From the NCBI GenBank assembly GCA_965240325.2, contig OZ251238.1, forward strand, positions 744,001-808,000: a DNA stretch of 64,000 nucleotides. The letters run 5' to 3'. The notes beneath the pieces were generated by a model that worked only from the letters and a program-made list of their open reading frames with translations, did not search any database and had not been told where the DNA came from. Within the stretch, counting starts at the first letter, position 1, and each line of letters opens with the position of its first letter. Of the stretch, positions 1 to 10,851 are shown piece by piece. The position numbers were made by a program, and so were the translations under genes. The stretch is from Rebecca billardiae RCC1528. Lineage: Eukaryota > Haptophyta.

Positions 1-455
1 CGACCCGACGATCTCGGATGAAGGTGCTGCGTGAGGCGGCGCGTGCTGCGCTCCGTATGTGCGCATCGCGTCGTCGTACGGTGCCAGACTCCCGTAGGCG
101 GCGCGAACGACGGGCCCGCGCCGCGGACTGCGGACGAGGCCTGCCGGGCCCTGAATAAGCAGCCTTATAGAATATAGGATCCGACTGCTGATGTTGACCC
201 AGCCAGTACTCAGTGATGACGATGAGTCTGTCGACGATATATCTTATTTAATATATATATATATATATAATTATATTCTGATGAGATCATCGTCGTCATC
301 ATGCATCGATCAGATCGACGCGCGCAGCAGCCTCACGAGCAGCGTCGTGCTAAGCAGCCATAAGCCATACGATACAGCAGGCGTCAGCAGCCCGGCAGTC
401 TCCACCGCCCGCCAACGTCTGAACGTGGACTCGCGCGCGGTTGGCTCGCGTCGGC
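1..455. other. intergenic, 3' flank of TM9SF gene
   Basis: No coding sequence is supportable. The stretch has an (AT)n run at about 250-270, just beyond the minus-strand TM9SF stop, so it probably holds that gene's 3' UTR and polyadenylation region. Confidence 0.4.
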
Positions 456-2800
456 TCAGTCGCACTTGATCGCGCGGTAGATGCGGCGCACGAATGCGAA
501 CGCCGAGAAGAAGCCGATCATGCCGAGCATGGTGAACGCCGCGAACGACATCATCGCCATGTACCCGAAGAAGAAGGAGGTCTGCATGAAGCCAAACATG
601 TTCGATCGCTCAAAGTAGTAGAAGATGGAGTAGGCGAACACAAAGAAGCCGGTCGAGCCTGCGTGCACGGCGCAGCGCCGCATGGCAGCGGGCGCGCGCG
701 TGGTGAGCGCGGCGCCCTCGCAGCGCCCCCACCCCGCCCCGCCGCAGCGCGCGCGCGGCACGTGCTCGGGGCGGTGCGCGGCGCGCACCGCCCGAGAAGA
801 AGGAGCGCCACCACCACCGGTGGTCCTCGATCGCCAGCTGGAAGTAGGTGAGCGCGATTGTGATGAACGAGGTCACGATGATCAGCATCGAGAAGGCGAT
901 GAAGAGCACGCCGTACAGCGTGTACAGCTTGTGCCCCCACACGCTCGCAAAGATGTAGTGCAGCTCGATGTAGATGGCTGAGAAGGGCAGGAAGCCTGCA
1001 GCAGCCAGCCGACAACACGTGCGAGCGCGTGGCGCGCGGGCCACAGGGCGCGTGGGCACCCGCGCCGCGCGCCGCGCGCGCACTGACCGGTCTCCGCGCG
1101 CGCGTGCGCGCGCGGTGTGTGTGCACGCGCGCGCGCGCGCCCACCTGCCATGAAGACCTGGCACGCGGACTGGCGGTACCACGGGATCGGCGGGATCTCG
1201 CGCGGGATCTTGCTCGTGCGGCACGGCGGCTCAAACGCGTTTCGCTGCGCCCAGCTGCGGCCGGCAAGCCCGCCGAGCACGGCGAGAGGGAGCGACACGA
1301 GTGCCCAGAGCAGGATGACGATGACGATCGTGCCGAACGGCAGCGCCGCCGTCGAGTCGTACGCGATGGCCACGGTGTTGAGGAAGCAGAACGTGCAGAA
1401 GAACGGCACGGGGAACAGGCACGCCGCGAGCACCAGATTCCACGCCCACCGCCCGCCTGCGCCCGCGCCCGAGAAATTGCTGTACGCGGCCGCGGAGACG
1501 AAGCCGGCGATGCCCGCCGTCGTGGCGTACAGCACCACCGCCGCCGAGTAGATCGCGCCGCGGTTGCCCGGGTAGAACGTGTTCATCAGCGCGAGGATGA
1601 GCAGGCAGAAGACGAGCGCCAGCAGCTGCCCGCCCGTCCCGAGCAGCGCGCACAGCAGCGAGCCCTGCGGCGGCACCCGGAACACGTCTCCGTGCACCAG
1701 CTTCCAGCCTGCGAAGGCGGCGGGCGGCGTGGCGGGCGGCGTGGCGGGCGCGGGCGGCGCCGCTCGGCACCGCGCGGCCCGCCGTGCGCGCGCCGCGCGC
1801 GCGCCGCCGGTGCGCGGGCGTCGGCGCAGCACCGCGTGTGCGTGCGCACGCGCACCTGTCTCGTCCTCGTCGTCCTCCTCCTCGTCTGCGCGTGTGTACC
1901 GTGTGAAGTCGTTCTTGAGGACTCGCATGAGGATGATCGCGAGGAAGCCGGTGAGCAGGAGCACGAGCACGAACGAGTTGATGATCGAGAGCCAGTGGAT
2001 CTCGAACGACTGCGGCATGAACGAGTACTGCGAGTAGCGCTCCATCCGGCGCTCATACGGCACGTCACTCAACTGCCAGCGCACCGCGTACGTGAACTCG
2101 ACCTGCTGGCCGACGGCGTTGCCTATGTCCTTGCGCTGCAGCGGGTCGGCGGAGACGTTCACGTCGATCACGTGCTCGCCGTTGTACGACAGCGAGAAGT
2201 CGAGGTGCGTGAACAGGTAGTAGCGCGTCGTGTTGTCGTCGTTCAGACCGGGCGCGGCCGAGGTCTCGAGCTCGCCGACGTAGCCCCAGATGGGCAGGTC
2301 GTCGAGCAGGAGCTCGAAGTAGTAGTCGTCGACGATGGCCTGCTTGAACTTGGCCGCCTTCTCGTCGTCGAGCGTCACCTTGCACAGCGGCTGCCACTGC
2401 ATGTCCACGCGGAAGCGGATGTCGTAGAGCGTCTTTGTCGCGCGGTCGCCCTTCAGCACCTCGCCCAGGTCGAGCCACTTCTCCTCGAGCTCCTTCGGGC
2501 GGCAGAACGGGAGCGAGAAGAACTGGTACAGCTCCGACGGGTTCGCGAACGGCCCTACCTGCGCATGACCGGGAGGTGTGCGCAAGCATGCGTGCGCAGC
2601 GCGCTCAGCCATGTGCCGCCGCTGAGGGCGCGCAGGGCGCGCGCGCTCGCGGCCGACACAGGCCGGGGCGCGGCGGCGGCCGCGTTGTGGGGCGCGTGCT
2701 GCCTTGTCCGTGCCTTGTTGGCATACAGCGTGATCGGCTCGCCCTCCTCATATGCGCCCGCGAGCGGGAGGACGAGCGCGACGGTCACAAGCCAGCGCAT
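456..2800 (-). CDS. TM9SF: Transmembrane 9 superfamily (EMP70/nonaspanin) protein
   Basis: Exons, complement of 456-658, 789-995, 1145-1708, 1856-2558, 2714-2800; 587 aa. The ATG at 2800 opens a hydrophobic signal peptide ([16 protein letters not shown]), followed by the family's mature start (NKVGPFANP) and a lumenal domain of about 190 residues. A first membrane helix lies near residues 218-240, followed by an acidic cytosolic loop and the conserved [11 protein letters not shown] segment that leads into the remaining eight helices. RWWWRSFF near the end is also a family signature. The protein ends K-C-D, matching the C-terminal KXD/E signal that retains nonaspanins in the Golgi through COPI. 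The family works in Golgi/endosome sorting and membrane-protein delivery. Introns 2-4 begin GTGCGC, GTGGGC and GTGCGC; intron 1 appears to begin GC (aag|gcacgg) because no GT fits the conserved NKVGP junction. Identity is secure; the first exon junction is inferred. Confidence 0.93.
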
Positions 2801-3410
2801 CGCCCACAGCTCGCGTTGGGCATACGCTGCTGCACAAGAACGATGGCGGCCAGCGGCACAACAAAGAATTGATGGCGGCGGGAAATTGAAAATGCGCATC
2901 ATTGTAGGGGGGCAGGGCTGCGGGTGGCGCACTGCCTGACCTGGTCGGAAGGCGCGGACGCATTCTATATGTGTCTGCTGCATTCAGAATGATCGGATGA
3001 TAATCCTTTGTTGTGCACGTTAAAACATATATAGAATCTCGCCTGCCTGAGCTGTGTGCGTCTCTTATTCTTAGTAAACTGTAGAGTGAGGAAAAGTTTC
3101 TAAAGTTTATGGGGGTATCCATAGACCCCGTCAGTAATATAGTAGTATCAGCACCATTGCTATACGTACATACGTAGCAGCGGCGACGGCCGCCACAGTG
3201 CGCACACGAATGTGACACTGAAATCCTAGCTGACTTCTGGATGAGGCGGACATGGTGTAGCCTTGCGGACCCACAAGTCGCGTCACGGCGACCTGTCGAG
3301 GACGATGGCATCGCCAGTATTGTCCGTCTCGACTCTCGTTCATCGTTGATTCGCCGATGACGTGGTCGTGCGGCGCCGCGCCGCGGCAGTCTGTGGCCCG
3401 ACGGCGGCCG
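2801..3410. other. intergenic between TM9SF 5' end and fusion gene 3' end
   Basis: No gene is visible. AT content is higher than in coding DNA. It contains the 49-bp repeated element at 3035-3083 (separate entry) and should include the TM9SF promoter and the 3' UTR of the sulfate-activation fusion gene. Confidence 0.5.
3035..3083 (-). repeat. 49-bp element, copy 1
   Basis: An exact reverse complement of 26342-26390 (49 of 49 bases); similarity stops at both edges. Read on the minus strand it ends 234 nt upstream of the TM9SF ATG, so it has the same orientation relative to its downstream gene as copy 2 has to TSG101. It could be a promoter or 5' UTR element or a remnant of a dispersed repeat. 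Confidence 0.85.
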
Positions 3411-6400
3411 CTACGGCACCCAGAACTTGGTGTTGTTCGCCGTCTTATCCACGGCGAGCTTCTTCCACGCGCCGTTGCACTCGCTGATCACCTCCTTGGC
3501 CTTGGCGGCGTCGTCGGGTGTGTCGGAGACGAGCACGTTCACCGCCTTGCCGTCGGTCGTTTTGTACATCTTGAGCCAGTCGACGAGCGCGGCGAGCACG
3601 CCGGGCTTCTGGGTCTCGAGGTCGGAGATCGAGTTGATCGAGGCGGCGTTCGGGTCGTCGAGCGCGAGCGCGATGATCTTGTGGTCGAGCTCGCCCTGGT
3701 CGATCAGCTTCAGGTTGCCCAGCACCTTCACCGGCACGATCTCGCCCACCTTGCGCGCCTTGTCGCCCAGCTCGACAATGTCGAGCGGGTCGTTGTCGCC
3801 CGCGTTGCCGTCGAACTTGGTCGCCGGGTCCTCCCACGTCTGCGGCAGCAGCCCGTAGTTGAAGAAGGTGAGGCCGTACGTGTACTCGCGCACCTTGCCC
3901 TTCTTCGTGTCGTGCATGATCGGGTTGCCCGGCACCTCCTTCTGCACCTCGAGCTTCGACGTCGTCCCGCGCGGGATCTCCACGATCATGTTGAACGAGT
4001 CGGCACCGTCACCCTGCAGCTTGACGTGGTGCCAGGGCGACACCTTGGGCGCGGCCGACGCGCCCTCGGCGAGCTGCGGCGTGCTCGCGTCGAAGGAGAT
4101 CGAGAAGTGCAGCGTGTTGTACATGCCGTCCGGCTTTGCGTGCGGCGCGAGCGGCGGCACCTCGTGCTGCACCGAGTACTTGACCTGCGAGAGCACGACG
4201 CGGCGGCGGCGCGCGCGAGGTCGGGCGATGGGGTGTGCGGCGCGCAGCGTGAGCGGAGCGCGCGGCGGGCGGGCGCGCGCAGGCTGCCGGCGCGCGCGGC
4301 GCGAGAAGTTGCGACGCGGGCACCAGCACCGCCACCGCCGCTCGCGCCGCCGCGCGTGCGTGCGCGTACCCACTCCTTCGTGTCCTTGTTCTGGTAGTAG
4401 TCGATCATCTTCGCCCAGCCGCCCGGCACCATGAAGCCCGGAGGGATGCACTTCTCCTTGACAAGGTCGGTCGGGATTGTGTCGGGGCACGGGTGCGCGC
4501 CGAGCGCGGCGAGCGTGCGCATCTTGGTGCCCGAGATCGAGATGAAGTCGTCCTTGCGCGAGGAGTCCTTCGGCTTCATCGTGTGGTCCTTCACGTCGTA
4601 GTACACCTGAGGCGGATCGGGGGCGGGCGGGCGGGCGATGCGTCAGCGCACGGGTCCGTGGCAGGCGAGCGCCGGGCGCGGCCGTCACGAGCCGCGAGCG
4701 AGCGCCAAGCGCGCGCACAGCCCAGGTAGGGGAGACGGCAGCCAGCACGGCGAGCGGTGACCGGGCCGTCGAGAGCCGGGCGCTCACGAGCACCCCGCAC
4801 GCACGCGGCCGTGGGCACACGCGCGCTCCTCCCCGACCGCCCGCTGCTCCCATCCCGCCCGTCCCCGTCCGACCGGCCGCGCGCCCGGCCGCGCGCCCAG
4901 CCGCGCGCCCCGCTGTGCGAGCGCTCGCACCTTGTCAAACGCGAGGAACTCCATGTCACCCACGCCCGGCGAGTACGAGAGGACGTAACGGCCGTGGTCC
5001 GGGTGGTACAAGTCGTCGCCCTTGGCCGGGCCCTCCGAGGTCCGCGGCATGCCCGCGGGGTCGCGGCCCACCACGAAGAAGGACGCGCCGCCGATGCGCC
5101 GCGACTTTGCGTGGAACTGGACCTCAGTCGGCCCCGCGTAGATCATGGGCGATGGCCAGATGGCCATCACCGTCGACTCCTCGTCGAGCATGCCCTCCTT
5201 GATCACCGCCTCGTGCTGCTTCACGCGCACGTCGAGCGGCACGTCCGACGCCTTCGTCCACCCGCCGAGCGGCGAGAGCCACAGCACCGGGTTCTGGTAC
5301 CCGCGCTTCTTGAGCTGGCGCTGCGCGTCGCGCATCAGGAAGGCGTGGCCGGCGTGCGTCGGGTTGCGAGTCTGGAAGGCAAAGACCGTGTCGGCGTTCT
5401 TCCGCTTGAACTCGGCGCGCAGCTCGTTGACCGTCAAGCGGAACTGGTCGAGGCCGTCGTCGTACTGCGCGAGGGCGGCACGCGCGGCACGCACGGGCGG
5501 CGCGGGGAGGGCGTGAGCGCGCGGCGCGCAACGCGGGGGCCGGCGCGGGCGGCGCGGCGCGGCGCCGGCGCCGGCGCGGCGGCGCGGCGCGCTGCGAGCC
5601 GCGCACGCGCGCGCGCTCCGGCGCGCGGTGCGTGCGTGCGCACCTTGATCTTGCCAAGCAGCTCGACCTCGCCGCCAACGAGCCAGTTGCCCGCCGTGCG
5701 GATCAGTGTGATGTACGGGTGGTCCGGGTCCTCCACGCCGAAGCAGCGCGCGATGATCTCCTCCTTGCGGTGCTCGTACACCTCGGGGTTGCGCATGATG
5801 GCGAGCGGCTTGCCCGCGGCGTTGTACAGCGTGATCGCCTTCGCCTTCTCGATCTGCCGCTTGGTGAAGTCGGTGACTGGGAGGACGATGGGCACGGGCA
5901 TCGAGACGCGCATCGGCGGGTACGTCTCCGTGTGCAGCCAGTCCGTCTTCCGCTCGAGGTACCCGGCCATCCCGGTGAAGTTGTGCGGGTCCACTACCCA
6001 CGAGTTGAAGTGCAGCGCCTGCATCAACGGGCCCTCGCGCATGAAGCCGCGCAGCGGCGAGGCCCAGCCCTCGCCGATGACCTGCAGCCAGTTGACGTCG
6101 ACGTCGCGCAGCGGCACGCCCGGCAGCGTCTTCGCCTCCTCGAGCAGCGCGGGCAGGTCGTCGCGCTTCGCCACCAGGTCGACGACCGCGCCGCCGTCGG
6201 GCGGCGCGAGCGCGCCGTCCTCGCCCGCCTCGGCGCGCAGCAGCCCGCGCTTCGTCAGCTCCTTGATGATGAAGCTGACGGACTCCTGCGGCGTCATCTG
6301 GTGGGTGGGGATGGTGATCTCCGGGTTGAGCGGCGTCTCGTACGGCGCGTCGATCCCCGTGAACCCCTTGATCTCGCCCGCCGCCGCCTTCTTGTACAGG

Positions 6401-7197
6401 CCCTTCGGGTCGCGCGCCTTGACGACGTCGAGCGGCACGTCCAGGTACGTCTCGAGGAAGGGGAGGCCCTTGTCGCGGTGGAGCATGCGCGCCTTGTTCC
6501 GCGCGTCGCGGTACGGCGAGATCAGCGTCACCATCGTGATCACGCCCGCGTCGGCGAACAGCGCCGCCGTCTCCGACGCGCGCCGCACGGACTCGGAGCG
6601 GTCGGCGGGCGAAAAGCCGAGGTCTCGCGTGAGGCCCGTGCGCAGGTTGTCGCCGTCGATGCGGTAGACCACCTTGCCGTGGCGGAAGGTGAGCTCCCGC
6701 TCGAGCAGCTCGGTGATCGTCGTCTTCCCCGAGCCCGACAGCCCCGTGAACCACAGCGTCGCGCCCTGCTGCCCGATGCGCGCGAAGCGCTGCGAGCGGT
6801 CGGCGCGGCAGTCCTTGCCAGGCGCGCACTCCATGATGTTGCCCGCGCCGTTGCGCAGCATCTTCTCGCGGTACTCGCCGGCGACCTTGGCCGAGTCGGG
6901 TGGCGGGCAGCCCTCCCGCATCGAATCCGGGAACTCGATCTGCGGGCACTCGGGCTTCGGGCAGATGGGCGGCGGCACGGTCGGGCACGGCGCCTGCTGC
7001 GGGCAGACCGGCTTCGGGCACACCGGCGTGGGGTGGGGCTGCGACTTGAGCACCTCGCTCACTTGGCTCTTCACGTCGATGCACAGGTCAGCCGCCGTTG
7101 GGCACGGCCTGGGCGCCTCGTACGTCGCCTGCTGGTAGCCGATCAGCATGAGCGACGCGGCGAGCATGCCGCCGACAAACGCGAGGGGCGTCTTCAT
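3411..7197 (-). CDS. APS kinase - ATP sulfurylase - inorganic pyrophosphatase fusion
   Basis: Exons, complement of 3411-4184, 4370-4606, 4931-5464, 5644-7197; 1032 aa. Order: N-terminal hydrophobic segment (residues 1-21); a linker with repeated CPKP/CPQ motifs to about 95; APS kinase with P-loop GLSGSGKTT near 152 and the [10 protein letters not shown] region; ATP sulfurylase from about 330 to 775 with RNPTHAGH (HXGH-type) and GRDPAGM; and a soluble family I pyrophosphatase to the end with GDNDPLD. The three activities make PAPS from sulfate (sulfurylase, then APS kinase) and remove the PPi that would reverse the first step. Fusions of this set are known from marine algae. ATG 7197 is the first in-frame ATG; the frame stays open upstream with an acidic stretch, so an extra 5' exon is possible. 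The hydrophobic N-terminus suggests membrane anchoring or organelle/secretory targeting, unproven. Confidence 0.93.
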
Positions 7198-7563
7198 CCC
7201 GCCTGACCGAGGCCTTCTGACGTCAAAATCGTCGTCGTCGTCGAACGAGGATGAGTAACGGCCCTGCTCGGCGTCGGAAACAGCGTGCGGCGCCCGGGCG
7301 CGAGCCACGCGCTCAGCGCGGCGCACGGCGAGAGAGATTGGGCGTTAGCGCTGAAGCCGCCGCGGTGATGCACGCACCATCCGAGCTGCCCGAGTCGCCC
7401 CACACCACGAAGCGGCGCCCGGACTCCATGGGCGTCATCTTCCAGTTAGACGTGCCGGCCGTTGAGCGTCCGGTCGGAAGCGTAACGCTTACGACGATGG
7501 GCATTTTCGATTTTAATTTCACGCCGCTAGAAATAGCCCGGTGCGGCTCCGATCGGGACGACG
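7198..7563. promoter_or_regulatory. divergent promoter region, fusion gene / PsbP-like gene
   Basis: 366 bp lie between two divergent ATGs and must hold both 5' ends. A CRE-like palindrome TGACGTCA lies at about 7218-7225. The first 130 bases are open in the fusion-gene frame, so part could be coding. Confidence 0.35.
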
Positions 7564-8412
7564 ATGTGGACTCGCCCTGCGCGAGCGCGCCCGTCCAAGC
7601 TGCTTGTGGCGGCCGTGCTCGCGGGCGCTGCGGGGACCGGATCGCCGCCACGGGGCACACCGCGGCTTCCACGCCGCGCACTCGTGGGCGCCCTGACCAC
7701 CAGCGCCGCCTCTGCGCTCCTCACGCCCGCGCGCGCCAGCGCGGACACGGTGCCCTTCGCCGAGCCCGGCAGCCGGGTGGCCACGCCGCGCGGCGCGGCG
7801 GCGCTCCTGCGCGAGCGCGCGAAGACGGGGGTCACGCGCACGGGATCGGTCCCCACCGAGGACGTCGTCATCGCGCCGGGCCGCCTGCGCGAGGAGCTCC
7901 GCGGCGTGGACGACCCGAGCACAATCGTCGAGCTCGCCTTCTCCTACCCAAGGCAGTGGAGCCTCGCGACCGGGCCGAACATCGACGTGCGCGACCTGCG
8001 CACGTCGGACGCGGCGTTCGTGCTCGCCACGCCGCTCCCAGCGGGCAAGCAGCTCGCCGACCTGCCGTCTTCCTTCTTCATCGACGTGCTTTTCAGCCCG
8101 GAGGGGAAATTCGGGCAGTACGGCCAGGTGGATGACAGGCGTGTCGTCTCCTCCCGGCTCGTCGAGGGCGCCGGGGGCGTGCCCAGCCGCGTGCTCGACA
8201 TCAAGTTCGCCGCGCTCTCATTCAACTACAACCTCGTCGAGCGGCGCCTGCTGCTCCGCGCCACGGCCGTGGGCGGCGGCGTGTACATGCTCGCGGCGTC
8301 GACGCTCAACACGCGCTACAGCAAGATGAGCGACACCATGCGCGACATCTGCGACTCGTTCGACGTGCACGTCGTGCGTGCTTCCCGCGCCGCGCCCGCG
8401 GACGGGGCGTGA
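7564..8412 (+). CDS. PsbP-like thylakoid lumen protein
   Basis: 282 aa, intronless, ATG at 7564. The leader looks tripartite: a hydrophobic signal-peptide-like stretch (KLLVAAVLAGAAG), a basic transit-like stretch, then a twin-arginine lumenal signal (RRALVGALTTSAASALL) ending in an ARASA cleavage site near residue 60. This fits import across a complex plastid and then export through the Tat pathway into the thylakoid lumen. The mature part resembles the PsbP/Mog1 fold: a FSYPRQWSL strand near the start, then RRLLLRATAVGGGVYMLAAST and a final SFDV strand. PsbP-like proteins assist photosystem II or other thylakoid complexes. The targeting signal is clearer than the exact subfamily. Confidence 0.7.
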   Translation: MWTRPARARPSKLLVAAVLAGAAGTGSPPRGTPRLPRRALVGALTTSAASALLTPARASADTVPFAEPGSRVATPRGAAALLRERAKTGVTRTGSVPTEDVVIAPGRLREELRGVDDPSTIVELAFSYPRQWSLATGPNIDVRDLRTSDAAFVLATPLPAGKQLADLPSSFFIDVLFSPEGKFGQYGQVDDRRVVSSRLVEGAGGVPSRVLDIKFAALSFNYNLVERRLLLRATAVGGGVYMLAASTLNTRYSKMSDTMRDICDSFDVHVVRASRAAPADGA

Positions 8413-8583
8413 GGTCGCCGCCGCAATCGTCACTGCTGCGCCAGCGCCGCGCCAACCACGCGGCAGACGAACCAAATTCGACGCGGGGGCGGGGCAGCCA
8501 TGCTTACTGTACAGTTTATTTGTTTGCCGCGCCATCCTTACAGTAATCTGGAGATGATCCTCCGGCCGGTGGGATTGGGATGA

Positions 8584-9189
8584 ATGAAGCCCTTCGTCAG
8601 CATGGGCGCTTTGATCTCCATGCTCGGCGGGGGCTCCCTGCACGGGGGCGCCCGGCGCTTCGCGAAGGGCGTGTGGTACGACGAGCATGGGGGCGTCGAG
8701 CGGTCAGTATACGACGATCTGCGCTACGGGCACCACACGCAGCGCCCGATGGAGCGGCGCGTGCCCCTTGCGAAGGCGCCGCATCCTGGCTTTGATGGCT
8801 TCTGGGAGGACGACACTGTGATGGCGTTCGTGCCGAACAAGCCGTGCGCTGCCGAGCACCTGCTGATCGTGCCAAAGGACAACTCGATCAGGTCGGTGAA
8901 GGCCCTCGGGCCCGAGCACCTCGACCTCCTCCACCACCTGCGCGAGGTTGCCGTGGAGCAGCTCGAGTTGCGAGTCGCGCGGACTGACAGCCCGACGCAT
9001 GGAAACGTGCGCTTCGAGTTCAGCTTTCACGTGCCGCCATTCAACTCGATTGACCACTTGCACCTGCACGCCTTTGCCCTGCCTTTTGACTCGGCGTTCC
9101 GCCGCATCAAATACTACCCAGGCACGCCGTGGTGCGCCTCGTATGAGCAGGTGGTCACGCGGCTCATGCGCAGCAGCAGGCGGCGCTGA
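8584..9189 (+). CDS. HIT-domain (histidine triad) protein
   Basis: 201 aa, ATG at 8584, no intron seen. A FWEDDTVMAFVPNKPCAAEHLLIVPK segment matches the start of the HIT fold (shown here only in part as FWEDDTVMAF), and the catalytic histidine triad is SIDHLHLHAF near residues 157-166 (His-phi-His-phi-His). HIT enzymes are nucleotidyl hydrolases or transferases acting on nucleotide phosphoramidates, dinucleoside polyphosphates or adenylylated species. The first 45 residues are not conserved and end before VWYDEHGG. A short upstream exon cannot be excluded. Substrate is not predictable from the sequence. Confidence 0.82.
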   Translation: MKPFVSMGALISMLGGGSLHGGARRFAKGVWYDEHGGVERSVYDDLRYGHHTQRPMERRVPLAKAPHPGFDGFWEDDTVMAFVPNKPCAAEHLLIVPKDNSIRSVKALGPEHLDLLHHLREVAVEQLELRVARTDSPTHGNVRFEFSFHVPPFNSIDHLHLHAFALPFDSAFRRIKYYPGTPWCASYEQVVTRLMRSSRRR

Positions 9190-10090
9190 GGCCTCGCGCT
9201 GGCAGCGGTTGAGCGGTGATGCTGCCACTGCCAGTGGTCATCCTGAGCGCTGCGAACACGGCACGGTGTCTCATTGCGACTCTCTTCGGCGGCACCAGAC
9301 TGTGCAGCAGCGACTCTGAGCTCCGCCCGGCGGAGACTCAGACTCTCGTCCGGCTCCATCGTTTATGACTGCTGCTGGTCGACGGCTGCGGGCCTGCGGC
9401 GGCCCACGGCCACGCGGGTCCGACGGGCCGCGCAGTGATATTGATATTTGATTCGACATCATTCGTCCGTCGTGGGACGCGCGCGGCGTACGAGTATACT
9501 GACTCTCCGCCATGCTGCTCGGCTGCCTGCCTCCGGGTGCCCATAAGATCGAAGGCGCGCGGACCCGAGGCCGAGTGGCGAGTGGCCGAGTGGCGGCCCG
9601 GGCAGTCACTGTGAGTCAGTAGTACTAAGACGACTAGTAGACAGTAGCATGACTCCACTTTAAAAGTCCGCGCGGTAAGCCGTGTCACGTGACACGTGTG
9701 CGCAGCCGCGCCAGAGCGCTAGGGTAGGATACCGCAGCCAGTGCTACCGCCCGTACCGGCCGTACCGCGCGCTGTCACGCGGCGCCGCGCTGACCGCCTG
9801 ACGCCTCTGAGACCGTTCATGTGATGAGGGCCGCGACATAAGTTCCGGCATCAATAAGGCCTATGCTCGGGTGGTCAACAAGCATGCGCAGCACTGAGGC
9901 TGTCATTAGACATTATGGCATGGTTTTTAAATGACTCAGCGTTACTAGGCCCGTCTACCCGGTGGGCTGCTGGGTCGCCGGCGAGCGACGCCGAAGCCGG
10001 CCGAGTCGGACGACGCGGTGGCGGCCTGAGCTTCCATGGGGGTATGGGCGACCGGGATCGGCATGTATCATGTATGGGTGCAGGTCGTGC
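9190..10090. other. intergenic, no gene seen
   Basis: Convergent 3' ends of the HIT gene and glutaredoxin gene. It holds a small hairpin CCACTG-C-CAGTGG at 9225-9237, 36 nt past the HIT stop, and a perfect E-box palindrome TGTCACGTGACA at 9683-9694. The short ORFs lack coding character. Confidence 0.4.
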
Positions 10091-10738
10091 TCATTTCGCG
10101 AGCATGGCTGTGAGCGTCCCAGCGCGGTAGGCAGCCTGCGTGTCGTCGTTCCCGCCAATGTGGGTGCCGCGCACGAACACGTTGGGAACTGTGCGTTGCC
10201 GCGTCTTCTGAGCAAGCGCCGATTGGTAGGCATGCCCGTTGGGCAGCACGTCCAGATCAACGATCTTTGCATGCTTCATGCCCATGGCGCGGAACAACTC
10301 CTTCGTCTGCTGGCAGTGCGGGCAGTACGTCTTGGCGAACACGACGACATCGTGGGTGCGGATCAGGCCGTCAATCGTCGCGTGCAGGTCGGGAGCATCG
10401 GGCATCACTGTCCGAGGGGCGGGCTGGGAACGCTCTTTTAGAGACTTTGCGTCATGCTGGCCAGCTCGTCGGGATGCGGCTGCGTTGGGGTGCCCCTTCT
10501 TGAAGAAGCGCGTGAGCGCGGCGGGCAGGACGGGGAGGGCGTGGACCATTGGATCAGTAGCGGACTCGAGTCTCGGACGTCCCTCGGTGCTGACCACTGG
10601 CAGCGGCAGTTCGGCTGGGGCGGCTCGGATATTCCGCGGAAGCTGCCGTTCTCCGATATTTGTTTTCGAGCGCCAGAAGCTTCTGCGAAGTCCCGCTGCC
10701 GCCGCCGCCTGAGGCTGATCACCTGACATGATGTTCAT
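10091..10738 (-). CDS. GRX: Glutaredoxin (dithiol, CPHC)
   Basis: 215 aa from ATG 10738; a second ATG at 10729 gives MSGDQ. The C-terminal 105 residues are a classic glutaredoxin: FAKTYCPHCQQTKELF with the CPHC redox site, TVPNVFVRGTHIGGNDD with the cis-proline and GSH-binding GG, and a closing helix. The N-terminal 110 residues are basic, low in acid residues and probably a targeting or disordered extension. The open frame runs further upstream only through non-ATG codons and would overlap the transporter stop at 10852, so the ATG start is preferred. The enzyme reduces disulfides and protein-glutathione adducts using glutathione. Compartment is uncertain. Confidence 0.88.
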   Translation of the reverse strand: MNIMSGDQPQAAAAAGLRRSFWRSKTNIGERQLPRNIRAAPAELPLPVVSTEGRPRLESATDPMVHALPVLPAALTRFFKKGHPNAAASRRAGQHDAKSLKERSQPAPRTVMPDAPDLHATIDGLIRTHDVVVFAKTYCPHCQQTKELFRAMGMKHAKIVDLDVLPNGHAYQSALAQKTRQRTVPNVFVRGTHIGGNDDTQAAYRAGTLTAMLAK

Positions 10739-10851
10739 GATGAACAATGGCCGGACGGAGTTGGACCGGATAGTGTACAGGCTGCGGCTACGCCGGCAGG
10801 CTGCTTTGACAACAACAAGCGACCCAGCGTGTCTCACTGGACCAGTCACGT

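Noticed and set aside
1029-2939. 636-codon plus-strand open frame opposite TM9SF
   Set aside because: Antisense shadow of a clear family protein; Arg/Glu-rich low-complexity translation and no domain. GC-rich DNA gives long open frames in all six frames.
4757-7206. Long plus-strand frames opposite the sulfate-activation fusion gene
   Set aside because: Antisense to well-conserved enzyme domains; composition is typical of a shadow.
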